Assembly: GCA_017466445.1 (NCBI GenBank)
Contig: JAFTUC010000029.1
Span: 1-64,000, forward strand
DNA: 64,000 bases
Direction: 5' to 3'
Source of the DNA: Clostridia bacterium
GTDB lineage: Bacteria; Bacillota; Clostridia; Oscillospirales; CAG-272
The translations under genes were made by a program, and so were the position numbers. Positions 22,882-32,823 of the stretch are shown piece by piece (the stretch's first letter is position 1; each line of letters starts with the position of its first letter). The notes under the pieces are model-generated. The model searched no databases. It was not told where the DNA came from and saw nothing but the letters and a program-made list of their open reading frames with translations.

Positions 22882-25800
22882 ATGAGTTTTGAAAAATACT
22901 GTCCGTTTTACAGCGACGAAAACGGAACAACGATGCGCCCAAAGGGAAAGGCTTCTTTCTCCTTCAAGGCAGAACCGAAAAAGGACACTCGCTACCGTCT
23001 TTACACTACGGGCGAGACCGAGCAGTTCTATATGTGGAAGGACGAGCCGGACGGACCCGTTCTCTACAGATCGATAACCGATGCGCTTGACAGCAAGAAT
23101 GCGCTTATCGACCGCTACTGTCTCGATCTGTCGTCAAAAAGGGCGGAGGAGTTCACAAAGCGTCTCTACAAAAAAATATACTGGGTACCCTCTGTTTCCT
23201 ATCTCACCTACGTTGAGCTCAGGGAAAACTGGAGATTCGGAATCAGCGTAAAGGGAAAAGATATTTCCGTTGAAGACGGCGGATTCCTTCGCATGAGAGT
23301 TGACGTACGCCTCAAAAAGGAGGGGGTCAGCCGTCACGCCGTCGAGGGCGAGCCCGATTTCAGATATATTATAAACTTCCCCGAGGGAAGCTACGACTGG
23401 ACCGATTTCTCGCAGAGCATAAAGGTTCCCTTTAACACCGCAAGCGTAGGTATCTTTATCGAGGGCAAGCGCTACAGCGGTAAGTGCTACGTTGAGCGTC
23501 CCGTTTTCGTTCAGAATGATCCCGAAATGACCTTTATGAACGACAAAAATCTCCTTCCCACCTTCAACGAGTCTATTTCCGGCAAGGAAGGATTTGTGTG
23601 GCTCGGTCAGTATTTGAGCCGCAAGGAGCGTCCCGAGTTCAGAGTCAAGGTCAACGGAAAGACCATATACACGGGCGAGATATTCGAGCGCTCTCACCGT
23701 CATTCCGAATGGGAGCTTGAGATCCCCGCATCTCTTATCAAAGAGGAAAACACGGTGTCCTACGAGCTTATATCCGATTATCACGATCCTCTTCCCTACA
23801 CCATCTACGAGGCAGGTATAATCGAGCAGCCCGGCGCACCCGTTTCGATCATTTCGGTATCTCCTTTTGCAGGTGTTGACGGATACGCTCGCATTCTCAT
23901 ACGCACAAGCAGACCCAACACGAAAATAAAGCTCACGCCCAAATCGAAATCGCTTTCGGGCGGCGGAGAATATTTCTTTGAGGAAAAGGGGCTTCACGGT
24001 CTCACACTCAAGTGCATTTCCCCTGACGTCAACGCAAGCTTCGTTATAAAGCACGGAAAGACCTCTCTCACCGGCACTGTCGAGCGCATCGTAATAAAGA
24101 AAAACGATGACGTCATCACCGGCTCGGGCGATATGGTATACATATATCAGGGCGACGAGGAAATGGAAGAATATCTTTCCTGGTATCTTTCAAACAACGT
24201 TGGTGATTTCATTACCATACGTCCCACATACCGTTGGTCGGGAACGAGAGTGCTCAACGCGCCCATGTGGAAGTGGGTAACGCGCCTATTCAACGATCTC
24301 AAGATGAAATACGTCGTTATGATGGATGGACGCGAGCTTCCCGGTATCTCCGCTCAGCCCGGAATCAACGAGCTTGCAGGTGAAGGTTATCTCGGAAGAC
24401 AGTACCACGAGGTGGACGGAGTCAACTTCTATTCTACCGGTAACCAAGTAACCACCGCTCCGTTTGCGATAAGCTACAGCGATATGGGGTATTTTGCATA
24501 TGAAGAGGATCCGGAGCATACGAGAGATCGCTCGCGCATTTACAAGGGCGATGCCGTTCTCGGAATCTGCGACAGAAACCGTCCGCACGATTATCATCTG
24601 TGCAGAGGACTCGCCGTTGCCGATCTTGCAAGAAAGGCTCCCGATATCACCCGTCACACCGGACCTTCGATAATGTTCAAATATTTCGTTGAAGCGGGAT
24701 ACGAATGGCTCGGTGCCGAAACTATGTACTCGACAATGGAGATCCTCGTCGGATTCCTTCGCGGTGTCGCAAAGGATGAGGGAATGACGAAATACGGCGT
24801 ACATCACGCTACGCAGTGGTCATCCTCTCCGTATGACGTTCCCGAGCACTACAGAAGAATGAGACTCGCTCTCTACGTCTCCTATATGCAGGGTGCTACC
24901 GACATAAACACCGAAGAGGGATACTGGCACATGGAGGAATATTACGAGCATCACAACCGCTTCGGCGTCGCGTGCGTAAATCACACGAAGCAGCAGAGCG
25001 ATTTCTTCCGTTACATCTCCTCTCACAGCCGTACGGGAAGCTTCCACACTCCGTTCGCCATAATTCACGGACGTGATGACGGTGCAGATTTCTTCATCAA
25101 GAATACCGTTTGGGGTGTCCTTGCAAGACAGACTCCCGCTGACGACAGCTGGGATCTCTTTACGACAGTCTATCCGCAGTCTAAGCCTGCTGAATGCATA
25201 TACATTCACTGTTGTCCCAACGACCGTCCCGTCGGATATCACACGAGCACTCCTTACGGAAATCCCGATATGATACCGATGGAGGCAAAGCCCGAAACTC
25301 TCAACGGATACAAGACAATCTTCTTCCTCGGATACAACCGTATGGAAAAGCAGGATGCCGAAAAGCTTCTTGACAAGGTCAAAGCAGGCGCAAGCCTTCT
25401 CATGACACGCGCACACAACACGCTCACATCCGACATGGAAGCGATAAAGCGCGGCGAGCTTATATTCGAGGACAACGCTCTTTCCTTTACAGACGGAGAG
25501 CCTGTATTTGAGGATTCGACCTTCAACGGTAAGAGCGTATCCGTATGTGTCAACGCTACCCCTGCAGACGAGGTAATTCTCTATACCGATGACGGAAAGC
25601 CGCTTCTCTGCCGCTACGCGATCGGTGACGGAGAGGTCATACTCTTCAACACCAAGGATTATCCGATCTCTCCCGCCATCAGAGGTGCGTACGAGAAGCA
25701 GATCGTCCGTCTTGTCAAAAAGGCAAACGATCAGGAAAAGGTCTGGGCATCTACAGGCGATGACGTTCAGTTTGCCGTTTACGATCAGAACGACGGCTCC

Positions 25801-26112
25801 AAGCACATCTATTTCCTCGCAGTCGACTGGTACCGTCCCGAGGAAGATCTCCGTCACGCAACGCTCCGCATCGGAACTGACAGCTACGACGTCGCTCTTC
25901 CCTTCGGAGTTATGCTCAAGGCAGTCACCGACAAGGAAAATACTGTTGCGGTCTGGGCAAACAGTGAAAACGCAGAGGTACTTTCCGTAAGCGACGGTGA
26001 GGTCACCGTACAGGGCGGCGGAATCATTGAGTTCACCGTTGCAAAGGGCGGAGTACTCAGAAATCTTACGGTCGATTTCTCCGAAAATCCCGTACAGACC
26101 CTTTCGATCTGA
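22882..26112 (+). CDS. Large enzyme-like protein of unknown family, probably carbohydrate-active
   Basis: 1076 residues, no signal peptide, so cytosolic. Residues about 1-400 look like beta-sandwich domains. About 420-760 resemble a TIM-barrel catalytic region with paired acidic and aromatic residues (MMDGRELPG, AGYEWLGAETMYSTME, TDINTEEGYWHMEEYYEHH). About 780-920 contains a flavodoxin-like segment (KTIFFLGYNRMEKQDAEKLL, ASLLMTRAHN) like the beta-galactosidase trimerisation domain. The C-terminus is a small beta domain. I do not recognise a CAZy family. AAGGAGAGG precedes the ATG. Monocistronic, divergent from the glp-type operon. Confidence 0.72.
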   Translation: MSFEKYCPFYSDENGTTMRPKGKASFSFKAEPKKDTRYRLYTTGETEQFYMWKDEPDGPVLYRSITDALDSKNALIDRYCLDLSSKRAEEFTKRLYKKIYWVPSVSYLTYVELRENWRFGISVKGKDISVEDGGFLRMRVDVRLKKEGVSRHAVEGEPDFRYIINFPEGSYDWTDFSQSIKVPFNTASVGIFIEGKRYSGKCYVERPVFVQNDPEMTFMNDKNLLPTFNESISGKEGFVWLGQYLSRKERPEFRVKVNGKTIYTGEIFERSHRHSEWELEIPASLIKEENTVSYELISDYHDPLPYTIYEAGIIEQPGAPVSIISVSPFAGVDGYARILIRTSRPNTKIKLTPKSKSLSGGGEYFFEEKGLHGLTLKCISPDVNASFVIKHGKTSLTGTVERIVIKKNDDVITGSGDMVYIYQGDEEMEEYLSWYLSNNVGDFITIRPTYRWSGTRVLNAPMWKWVTRLFNDLKMKYVVMMDGRELPGISAQPGINELAGEGYLGRQYHEVDGVNFYSTGNQVTTAPFAISYSDMGYFAYEEDPEHTRDRSRIYKGDAVLGICDRNRPHDYHLCRGLAVADLARKAPDITRHTGPSIMFKYFVEAGYEWLGAETMYSTMEILVGFLRGVAKDEGMTKYGVHHATQWSSSPYDVPEHYRRMRLALYVSYMQGATDINTEEGYWHMEEYYEHHNRFGVACVNHTKQQSDFFRYISSHSRTGSFHTPFAIIHGRDDGADFFIKNTVWGVLARQTPADDSWDLFTTVYPQSKPAECIYIHCCPNDRPVGYHTSTPYGNPDMIPMEAKPETLNGYKTIFFLGYNRMEKQDAEKLLDKVKAGASLLMTRAHNTLTSDMEAIKRGELIFEDNALSFTDGEPVFEDSTFNGKSVSVCVNATPADEVILYTDDGKPLLCRYAIGDGEVILFNTKDYPISPAIRGAYEKQIVRLVKKANDQEKVWASTGDDVQFAVYDQNDGSKHIYFLAVDWYRPEEDLRHATLRIGTDSYDVALPFGVMLKAVTDKENTVAVWANSENAEVLSVSDGEVTVQGGGIIEFTVAKGGVLRNLTVDFSENPVQTLSI

Positions 26113-26178
26113 AAATTTTAAGCAAACAAAAGCGCTCGCGGTAATGGCGAGACGCGGTAACGAAGTATTTATGTAAGA

Positions 26179-26214
26179 GGCGGTGTGACCGATTTTGGTC
26201 ACACTGCCTTTTGC
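26179..26214 (+). terminator. Terminator between the 1076-residue gene and the recombinase pseudogene
   Basis: GGCGGTGTGACC / GGTCACACTGCC, 12 bp, loop GATTTT, followed by TTTT. Convergent genes on both sides. Confidence 0.8.
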
Positions 26215-26217
26215 CGT

Positions 26218-27824
26218 TCAGCCGGCTTTCTTTTTACCTTTGCATCTACCGTGCAGGGCGATACAATCGTCCTCGGTGGCGGTAGGCAAATTTAGAATAC
26301 CGACGGCATTGTAGTAAATTTCAATCTTTTGTTTTCTGTCTCCACTGCTCTTATCGGGAGCGTGGACTATTATCTTGTCAACCAAATCGTTTAGCATTTC
26401 AAAGGTAAGCGTTTCGGGATCGGTGTACTTTCGGACTTTGATGAGAAGCATCTTAAGATCTTTCGTTTGCGTTTCTCCGTTCTCGATCAAGTCATCAAGC
26501 TCGGCAATTCGCATCTTTAAGTCCTTTTGCTCCTCCTCGTATTCAGACGAGAGCAGGTCAAATCGTTCTGCCGTAATGCGTCCTGCCGCCATATCCTCGT
26601 ATAATCTCTTGAATAAGGTGTTAAGATCCTCATCTCTGCGTCGCAACATTACCACGTCGACCTTTGCCTTGGATATTGACATCGCCAATATCTTGTCCAT
26701 TCGGTGCATTTGGTCGCGGACGAACGTTTCCTCAAATTGCTGCACATATCTGAGCATCTTTTTAATGTGAGCGAACACCATATTATAGAGCGTTACGTTA
26801 CGAATATAGTGCGCTGAACAAGTTCCCATATTGATTCTGTAATTGGCACAGTTGAAGAAATCTTGACTTGGATTAAATCCTTTCGCCGTGCAATAATGAA
26901 GTTTTGCTCCGCAATCCGCGCAAAAGAGCTTGCCAGAAAGAATACTCAGCTTTCCCGCCGCGGTAGGTCTGCGACGGTTTGCCCGTATTTTCTGTACGTT
27001 CTCAAAGCTACTTTCAGAAACAATCGCAGGATGCGTATTCAAGAACACCAGTTGCTTATCGCGCGGATTATCCACTCGCTTTTTGCTTTTGTAATTCTTG
27101 GAAGTAGTTTTGAAATTTACGGTATGACCGATATACGCTTCGTTTTCAAGGATGCGAACGACCGTGGACTGTGCCCGTTTGAATGGATCGCCGTCATATA
27201 GCTTTCCTTTCTTTTGCGCATAATAGGCTTTCGGGATAAAAACCTCTTCATTATGCAATTGCTTTGCAATTTGTAATGGACCTCTCCCGCTTTCGCACAG
27301 CTTGAAGATATATCTGACCACCTCGGCAGCTTTTTCATCGACCAGCCATTTATCCTTGTCCTTTTCGTCCTTAACGTACCCGAAAGGCGGATTAGAAGAT
27401 AAATGCTTTCCGCTTTCGCCCTTCATCTTGAAGGTGGATTTGATCTTCTTGGCGGTATCTCTCGCATAAAGCTCGTTGAAGAAGTTGCGGATGGGTGTCA
27501 TATCAAAATCGGTTTGTACTGCGGAATCGACGTTATCGTTTATGGCAATAAACCTTACGTCGTTTTCGGGAAACACAATGTCTGTGTACATTCCACTTGG
27601 AGATAATTTCTGCCAAGACGGGACATATCCTTGACGATGATCGTTCCAATCTCTCCGTTTTCAATCATTTGTTCCATTCTGCGAAAGAAATGGCTTTTGC
27701 GAGCGAACTCCGTTAACAGATTTCTTTGGTTGACTATACTGTTACTCTCACCTTCGCGTCCATCGTCTTGGGACAGACGGCAGTAGAGAGCAGTGATTCT
27801 GTTTTCATTCAGTTGTCTATTCAA
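26218..27824 (-). pseudogene. Large serine recombinase (TnpX/TndX type), broken
   Basis: Remains of a Tn4451-type site-specific recombinase. The N-terminal piece (27555-27824) keeps the catalytic Ser in ALYCRLSQDD, and the C-terminal piece (26218-27591) keeps the recombinase domain, the zinc ribbon CADCGAKLHYC and a coiled-coil end. Two lesions are visible. About 20 residues holding the usual DDGxSG stretch are missing between RKSHF and RRMEQM. A one-base loss after NYLQV (near 27590) shifts the frame away from GMYTDIVFPEND. It cannot make active enzyme. It marks one side of the decayed element ending with TnpV at 41.6 kb. Confidence 0.88.
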
Positions 27825-27924
27825 ATTTGCTCCTTTCCGACAACCGATACAGTATTATCGCTTGTCTTTGTTATATCATAAGTCGAACAACATTTCAACG
27901 CTTTACAACGATAAAGTCTGCGCG

Positions 27925-28197
27925 TCATTGTAAACTTTTTTCCTCCCTCACCATTCGCAAGATCTTTTGTAGCAGATTTTCTTTCGCATCGGGATTGAAA
28001 TGCCCGACCACCTCATAGGTCGTATGCCCCTCTTTCGCTTCAAAATCAAAAGTCGAAGCGGGAGTATCATAGGACATTGGAATCGGTTCGCGTTCAATAT
28101 CAATCACTGGCGCAAAGGGCGGTAGCGGATTATCTTCCCATTCTTTTCGGATTTCCGCCAATCTCTTTTCTAAATATAGTTCTTTTTCGGGTGTCAT
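27925..28197 (-). CDS. TnpW-like transposon-encoded small protein
   Basis: 90 residues. The C-terminal TYEVVGHFNPDAKENLLQKI resembles TnpW, which sits next to large serine recombinases in Tn4451-like elements. The N-terminal half is an acidic linker. It lies directly upstream of the recombinase pseudogene, on the same strand. Ribosome site GGAGG upstream of the ATG. Confidence 0.65.
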   Translation of the reverse strand: MTPEKELYLEKRLAEIRKEWEDNPLPPFAPVIDIEREPIPMSYDTPASTFDFEAKEGHTTYEVVGHFNPDAKENLLQKILRMVREEKSLQ

Positions 28198-28274
28198 ACT
28201 GTTTCCTCCTTAGATTATTTGCGCCATGTACTAAAAATGTCGCTTTTAATATTGCCAATTGCCGAAAAGTGTGG

Positions 28275-28280
28275 TATAAT
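28275..28280 (+). promoter_or_regulatory. Promoter -10 of the 282-residue gene
   Basis: TGG-TATAAT 31 bases before the start codon. Confidence 0.55.
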
Positions 28281-28310
28281 GAATTACGATGATATGGAAG
28301 GTAGGGCTGT

Positions 28311-29159
28311 ATGAAAAAAACGTGGACATTAACTTATGAAAGCATTCCCGGAAACGGAGTGCAAAAAGTAACGTTTAAGTCATTTGATGATGTTAAACGA
28401 ACAGTACGTGAAATGATTTCACATATCGGAGTCCAGCATTACACCTATGAAATACGCGACGGAATCAACATTCCCTACCGCGAAGCGATGGCACGCTTTA
28501 TTGAAGGTTATGTCTCTCGCGAGGACTTTTTCCGTGTTGGAGATGCGTTGCCATCGGATGATATTGCCGATTATCCTTATGAACCGGAGAAGATAAAAAA
28601 CGATTCCGATATGTATGTTGATGATGATTGGTATGATGAAGACGAAGAAACGGATGAGCTCAACGATTTTAACATCACGATACGCGAAGATTACCTCGTA
28701 TTTGAATGCTACGGCGATGAGCTTTCCTTGCGAACCAATATGGTCGTTATGGACAATGATGAAGAATTCTATGAATTTAAATTCTTCGCTGAACGCGCGC
28801 CTAAGAACAGGTTCCGAGAGCTTACAATCGAATTGGAATTAACCTTAAATCAACGTTGGGGCACCTCCGCTTATCCCGTTTTGATCCTTAAAACCCTGCA
28901 AAACAGCAATGAGAACCTCAATCAGCAGGAGATAGCGACGAGAACAGCTATTGAACGCAAGGCTGTAGGTCGCAACATAGCGTTGTTAAAAGAGATTGGC
29001 TATGACATTAGACACGACGGAAGGGGATATTATATTCCCAAGAAGACCTCTGCACTTGAACAAAATGATTTTCAAACGATCGTGGAGAGTATCAATCGTA
29101 ACGACACTCTTGATGATGATAGAAAGCGAGAGCTGATCGATAAGTTATTTGAAATGTAA
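28311..29159 (+). CDS. Hypothetical protein with winged-helix segment
   Basis: 282 residues. The N-terminal 75 residues are a small alpha/beta unit, about 95-115 is very acidic (DDDWYDEDEETDELND), about 120-185 is beta-rich, and 190-250 resembles a winged helix (NLNQQEIATRTAIERKAVGRNI, then HDGRGYYIPKK), as in the DNA-binding part of WYL-type regulators, although no WYL domain follows. Monocistronic with its own promoter. Probable regulator of the accessory region; function unproven. Confidence 0.65.
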   Translation: MKKTWTLTYESIPGNGVQKVTFKSFDDVKRTVREMISHIGVQHYTYEIRDGINIPYREAMARFIEGYVSREDFFRVGDALPSDDIADYPYEPEKIKNDSDMYVDDDWYDEDEETDELNDFNITIREDYLVFECYGDELSLRTNMVVMDNDEEFYEFKFFAERAPKNRFRELTIELELTLNQRWGTSAYPVLILKTLQNSNENLNQQEIATRTAIERKAVGRNIALLKEIGYDIRHDGRGYYIPKKTSALEQNDFQTIVESINRNDTLDDDRKRELIDKLFEM

Positions 29160-29191
29160 TTTTGCACCATTTTTGTCGCTTTTTGATGTGA

Positions 29192-29197
29192 TATAAT
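29192..29197 (+). promoter_or_regulatory. Promoter -10 of the six-gene accessory operon
   Basis: TGA-TATAAT about 85 bases before the 29282 start. Confidence 0.55.
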
Positions 29198-29281
29198 ATT
29201 TTCATAATAAGCGCACCACTCTATTTGCGTTCGCCAAACGCATTTCACTGCGGTGCCAACATAAAATTGGAGGATGTTCAT

Positions 29282-30328
29282 ATGAATCTCGTAAACCAGA
29301 CTGTAGTACATAAGACATTTGGCGAAGGAACCGTTATCGCTCACAACGGTGACTATATTACTGTAAAGTTCCTAAAAGAGGAAAAGAAGTTTATCTATCC
29401 CGATATCTTTACCACTTTCGTGAAGTGTAAGGATGCAAATCTGCAAGCCGAGCTTGAAGCGGCATTTGCAGCAAAGGAAGAAGCAAAGGCACAGAAAGTT
29501 CGCGAGGAACGTGAACGAGCACTTCGTGAGGCAGAAGAAGCGAAGAAACGCGCAGAGGAGGCAGCGAAGGCATCCGTTAAGCGTGCTACTGCACAGCCTC
29601 GCAAGATCAATGAAAACAATCTCGCGTTTAAGTGCAATTTCTGCAACGGCGGTTGCGGTAATAATTGTATTGGATATAAGGGCGTTTGCTCCGACGATCA
29701 GATCCGCTATAATATCGAGGTCCGCCGTCATAGCTGGTGCTCTAACATCAAATCTCCCTGCCGTCAGTATCTTGATGGAGCGATCACTCGCGCTGAGTTG
29801 GACGCCATGAATGTGGATGGATTTGTATGCTACGAGTCCCGTATGCTGACCGCTTGGACGGCAGCCGCGGGTGAAGATCTTGACGAAAAGAGCGGTATCT
29901 CTCAAGGCAGACGTATTCAGGACGCCGCAAGTAATAGCCTTGCCGTACTGACTACTCGCTATCCCGAAGCAGAGGAAGAAGATAGAATTATCTTCGGCGT
30001 TTTTGTAACAGGCGAAGCTATCGAAGGCGATGATACCAATGCAGGCTACGTTGTCGCCAAGGAAGGCTATGCAATTGAGTTGACTCCCGATGAGGCAAAG
30101 CAGATGAAGTTCTGGCATTATTACAAGAATAGCGACGGAGGCATCCGTTGGAGCCAAGGCTTGTACCGTTATTTGAAAGATGGTGCCTGCGCACGTATCC
30201 TTGCAGATATTGTGAATATTAAAACAAATTCTTCAGGAAAGGCACATGCACAAAAGGTACTCGAATATTATTGCAATATCAAAGGCGTTGATGTCAAGAA
30301 TATCCCTGTGGCAAACGGGGCGATATAA
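29282..30328 (+). CDS. Hypothetical protein with coiled coil and cysteine cluster
   Basis: 348 residues. An N-terminal KOW/SH3-like part (HKTFGEGTVIAHNGDYITVKF, about 10-30) is followed by a charged helix about 55-105, and then by a cysteine-rich unit CNFCNGGCGNNC with further Cys at about 145-175 that could bind zinc. The C-terminal 170 residues are an unrecognised globular domain. Start at 29282, preceded by GGAGG; the open frame back to 29225 lacks a site. First gene of a tight plus-strand cluster ending at 33615. Confidence 0.72.
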   Translation: MNLVNQTVVHKTFGEGTVIAHNGDYITVKFLKEEKKFIYPDIFTTFVKCKDANLQAELEAAFAAKEEAKAQKVREERERALREAEEAKKRAEEAAKASVKRATAQPRKINENNLAFKCNFCNGGCGNNCIGYKGVCSDDQIRYNIEVRRHSWCSNIKSPCRQYLDGAITRAELDAMNVDGFVCYESRMLTAWTAAAGEDLDEKSGISQGRRIQDAASNSLAVLTTRYPEAEEEDRIIFGVFVTGEAIEGDDTNAGYVVAKEGYAIELTPDEAKQMKFWHYYKNSDGGIRWSQGLYRYLKDGACARILADIVNIKTNSSGKAHAQKVLEYYCNIKGVDVKNIPVANGAI

Positions 30329-30339
30329 GGAGGTTTTAT

Positions 30340-31515
30340 ATGAACACCGAGGATTTTTATAATGAACTCAAAAACATCAGCGAAACGTCTTATGGATACG
30401 GAAACGAAATTCTTTACAAAATGGGGGAAAACCCCACGGATTTAAAGAATAAAGAAAAATTGTCTGGTGCGATATGGCTTATCGGCAGATCTTACGCCGC
30501 GTCTCCGCAAAGACGTTCTTATGGTACGTTTAAATATGATGAAAACGGAAAGCAAGAGTCCAGAGCAAAATGGCCGGTTAAAACGCAAAACGACGGACGA
30601 GAAGGTTTTTTTGACGATATAGCCGGAAATTTGAATTTGGAGAGTTTGGTTATATTCAGAGACTTGATTGAAAATTATCACGAAAAAAATCTCTGTTATA
30701 AATTTAAAAACCTTACTATTACACGCAGAGGAAATAAAACAAAAACCTTAGATACTTGCTCTATAGATGAGGACGACAAGAAGCTGCTCATTGAATCGAT
30801 CACAGCCGTTTTAGCGTTCAACAAAGTGCTCGGCGAGGCTCTTGAAAAATTTGATGAAGTTCCGGACACCAAGAAGTATAAAAATGAGCGTTACGGTGCG
30901 GAATATGACGTCAAATGCAACAGCCACATCTCGTTTGCAAGTAAATTCCTCCATTTTTACTTTCCGAATATAATATTTATCATTGACAATTTTGCATACA
31001 ACGGCGCATCTGCGCTACTCAGCGGAAACATATCCGACAAGCAAAGATATATCGTGGTTCCGCCGACCGACAAGAAATACTTTGAGCAGGATGTATATAA
31101 TAGGCTCGAAGAATTCGGATTTTGCTCGGATGTTGTAAGAAAACTTTCATCCGACATCAAAAAAGAAGTAATAGAAAAATTAAATGACCTTTTCCCAAAA
31201 AACACCGCCAATGACCTTGGTGAGCACACGACCGACTCCTCAAGTGTAGCTGACGATAACAAGCTGGACGGATCGCACTATATCTCTCACTGTGTGAAAT
31301 CCTATCTTATGGGTGTATTTGCAAAAGAAAACACAATTGAGCCTGCCAGGTGTATTAAGGAGGAGCCGACATTTTGCCCTGCCTCCCGACTGACAGACGC
31401 AATATTCCTAAACATAAAAAAACCGCTTACAGAGGCAGAGAAGAACAAGCAAGATGAGTTGAAAAAGGAATTCCCGAAACTGTTTGAAAAAGGAGAAAAC
31501 TATTATGAATCTTAA
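30340..31515 (+). CDS. Hypothetical protein, 391 residues
   Basis: Not recognised. Mixed alpha/beta with a conserved-looking core SFASKFLHFYFPNIIFIIDN (about 200-219) and a low-complexity serine-rich linker about 290-305. No signal peptide or membrane span. AAGGAGG lies five to six bases before the ATG. Its last 11 bases overlap the next start, so the cluster is translationally coupled. Confidence 0.7.
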   Translation: MNTEDFYNELKNISETSYGYGNEILYKMGENPTDLKNKEKLSGAIWLIGRSYAASPQRRSYGTFKYDENGKQESRAKWPVKTQNDGREGFFDDIAGNLNLESLVIFRDLIENYHEKNLCYKFKNLTITRRGNKTKTLDTCSIDEDDKKLLIESITAVLAFNKVLGEALEKFDEVPDTKKYKNERYGAEYDVKCNSHISFASKFLHFYFPNIIFIIDNFAYNGASALLSGNISDKQRYIVVPPTDKKYFEQDVYNRLEEFGFCSDVVRKLSSDIKKEVIEKLNDLFPKNTANDLGEHTTDSSSVADDNKLDGSHYISHCVKSYLMGVFAKENTIEPARCIKEEPTFCPASRLTDAIFLNIKKPLTEAEKNKQDELKKEFPKLFEKGENYYES

Positions 31516-32017
31516 ACTCTACCTTGAAAAGAAAAACGAAGTACATACTCCAGAAGAAATCAAAGAAGCGTTTGATACAAGCTTCGCCATGTGCTTCGAA
31601 GTTGACCGCGGAAGCGCGGAAAGCATACATACGAAGCGCAAATTGTTTGGAGATATTTGGACTCTCAATCCTGATGCCATCATCACCGAAGCCGATCTCT
31701 GCGTCATGAGTACCGAATCGACTGTGATGCGCGACCAATTCTTGCTTATCAACAAAAACGGCACAAATAATATCACCAACGAGATTGCAAAACTCATTGA
31801 GGAATCTGGAATTATCACCTCCGTGTATTGCTTCTTCAGCGAAAAGAAAGCGAGTATCAAGGGATGCTACCGTCGTGTGTTTGGTGACGATAAACCGTCT
31901 ATCGTTAAGAAAGGTAATCTGTTGATTGACGGAGATAAGTTACTCTTGACCGTGAGAGTACAAACAAAGGAGGATAGAGAACGACTGAAAGAAGAAAGGA
32001 AAAATTGCGAACAATGA
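31505..32017 (+). CDS. Hypothetical protein, 170 residues
   Basis: Not recognised. Start at 31505 after AAAGGAG, inside the end of the preceding gene. Has a middle helix NEIAKLIEESG and basic C-terminus. Ends with an ATGA overlap into the next gene. Confidence 0.65.
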   Translation: MNLKLYLEKKNEVHTPEEIKEAFDTSFAMCFEVDRGSAESIHTKRKLFGDIWTLNPDAIITEADLCVMSTESTVMRDQFLLINKNGTNNITNEIAKLIEESGIITSVYCFFSEKKASIKGCYRRVFGDDKPSIVKKGNLLIDGDKLLLTVRVQTKEDRERLKEERKNCEQ

Positions 32018-32424
32018 GCATCTTAAAACAACAGGAAAACAAATTGGAATCCTTGGCAAAAGCGCGAAAAGTGTTTTTGACCGAAGTAAAGCAAGAATGC
32101 AATTTGGATAACGAAGAGTACAATGATCTTGGTGTAATAGAAGACGAGATCCTTTCCGGAGATATTATCCTTGAATGGTTTGAGCACCGTGATCTTGCAT
32201 ATATCAGTGATATGATAGATTGCCAGAAAGCCTTGCTTGATACGCTGAAAATGGCGGAGACCGGAGATAAAAAAGCTTTGCATAACGCAAACAAAGCTTT
32301 TGAAGAGTTGGTTCACGAAGCTCGCCGCATTAAGAAAAAGAGAAATGAGGACATTCAAAAAGCGCATGAGGTTATCGCACTTATGGATGAAATCATTAAG
32401 ATCTGCGATGAACATAGAAAATAA
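32014..32424 (+). CDS. Hypothetical helical protein, 136 residues
   Basis: Almost entirely helical and charged, coiled-coil-like (KQQENKLESLAKARKVF; EELVHEARRIKKKRNEDIQ). Start set at the ATG overlapping the previous stop; a TTG at 32005 is less likely. Function unknown. Confidence 0.63.
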   Translation: MSILKQQENKLESLAKARKVFLTEVKQECNLDNEEYNDLGVIEDEILSGDIILEWFEHRDLAYISDMIDCQKALLDTLKMAETGDKKALHNANKAFEELVHEARRIKKKRNEDIQKAHEVIALMDEIIKICDEHRK

Positions 32425-32444
32425 ATAACAAGGAGCAAGCAAAA

Positions 32445-32765
32445 ATGACGCCGGCACTAAAAAACTATTTAAACAACAACAAATGTTATATCGAAAAAGA
32501 AGAATTCGACAAGCTGATTTGCCCTGAGGTTATTGAAAACGGCTGGCTTGACGAGTTGCTTGACCTTCTTTATGAATGCGGAGCATCTGTTTCAACAGAA
32601 GTTATCGCCAAACAACTCATCGAATTTTATGCGGCAAAAAAAACGCCGAACCATAAAGAAGCTCTTGAAACAAGAATTAGATATCTGATCAACAAACATC
32701 AAATTATGCTTTTCAAAACTCTTTCGGATGAAAAACAGCAAGAAAAAGCCTTCTATAATAATTGA
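32445..32765 (+). CDS. Hypothetical protein, 106 residues
   Basis: Not recognised, helical, with one cysteine in KLICPEV and another in LLYECGAS. AAGGAGCAAGC precedes the ATG. Fifth gene of the accessory cluster. Confidence 0.6.
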   Translation: MTPALKNYLNNNKCYIEKEEFDKLICPEVIENGWLDELLDLLYECGASVSTEVIAKQLIEFYAAKKTPNHKEALETRIRYLINKHQIMLFKTLSDEKQQEKAFYNN

Positions 32766-32823
32766 CGGAGGACGAGATCGCAGCTGTTTACAACAGCTAT
32801 ATCAAACGAGAAAGGAAAAACCG

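Noticed and set aside
24820..26202. 460-codon minus-strand frame opposite the 1076-residue gene
   Set aside because: Antisense shadow with no start signal or plausible domains; the plus-strand gene has promoter, ribosome site and coherent protein.
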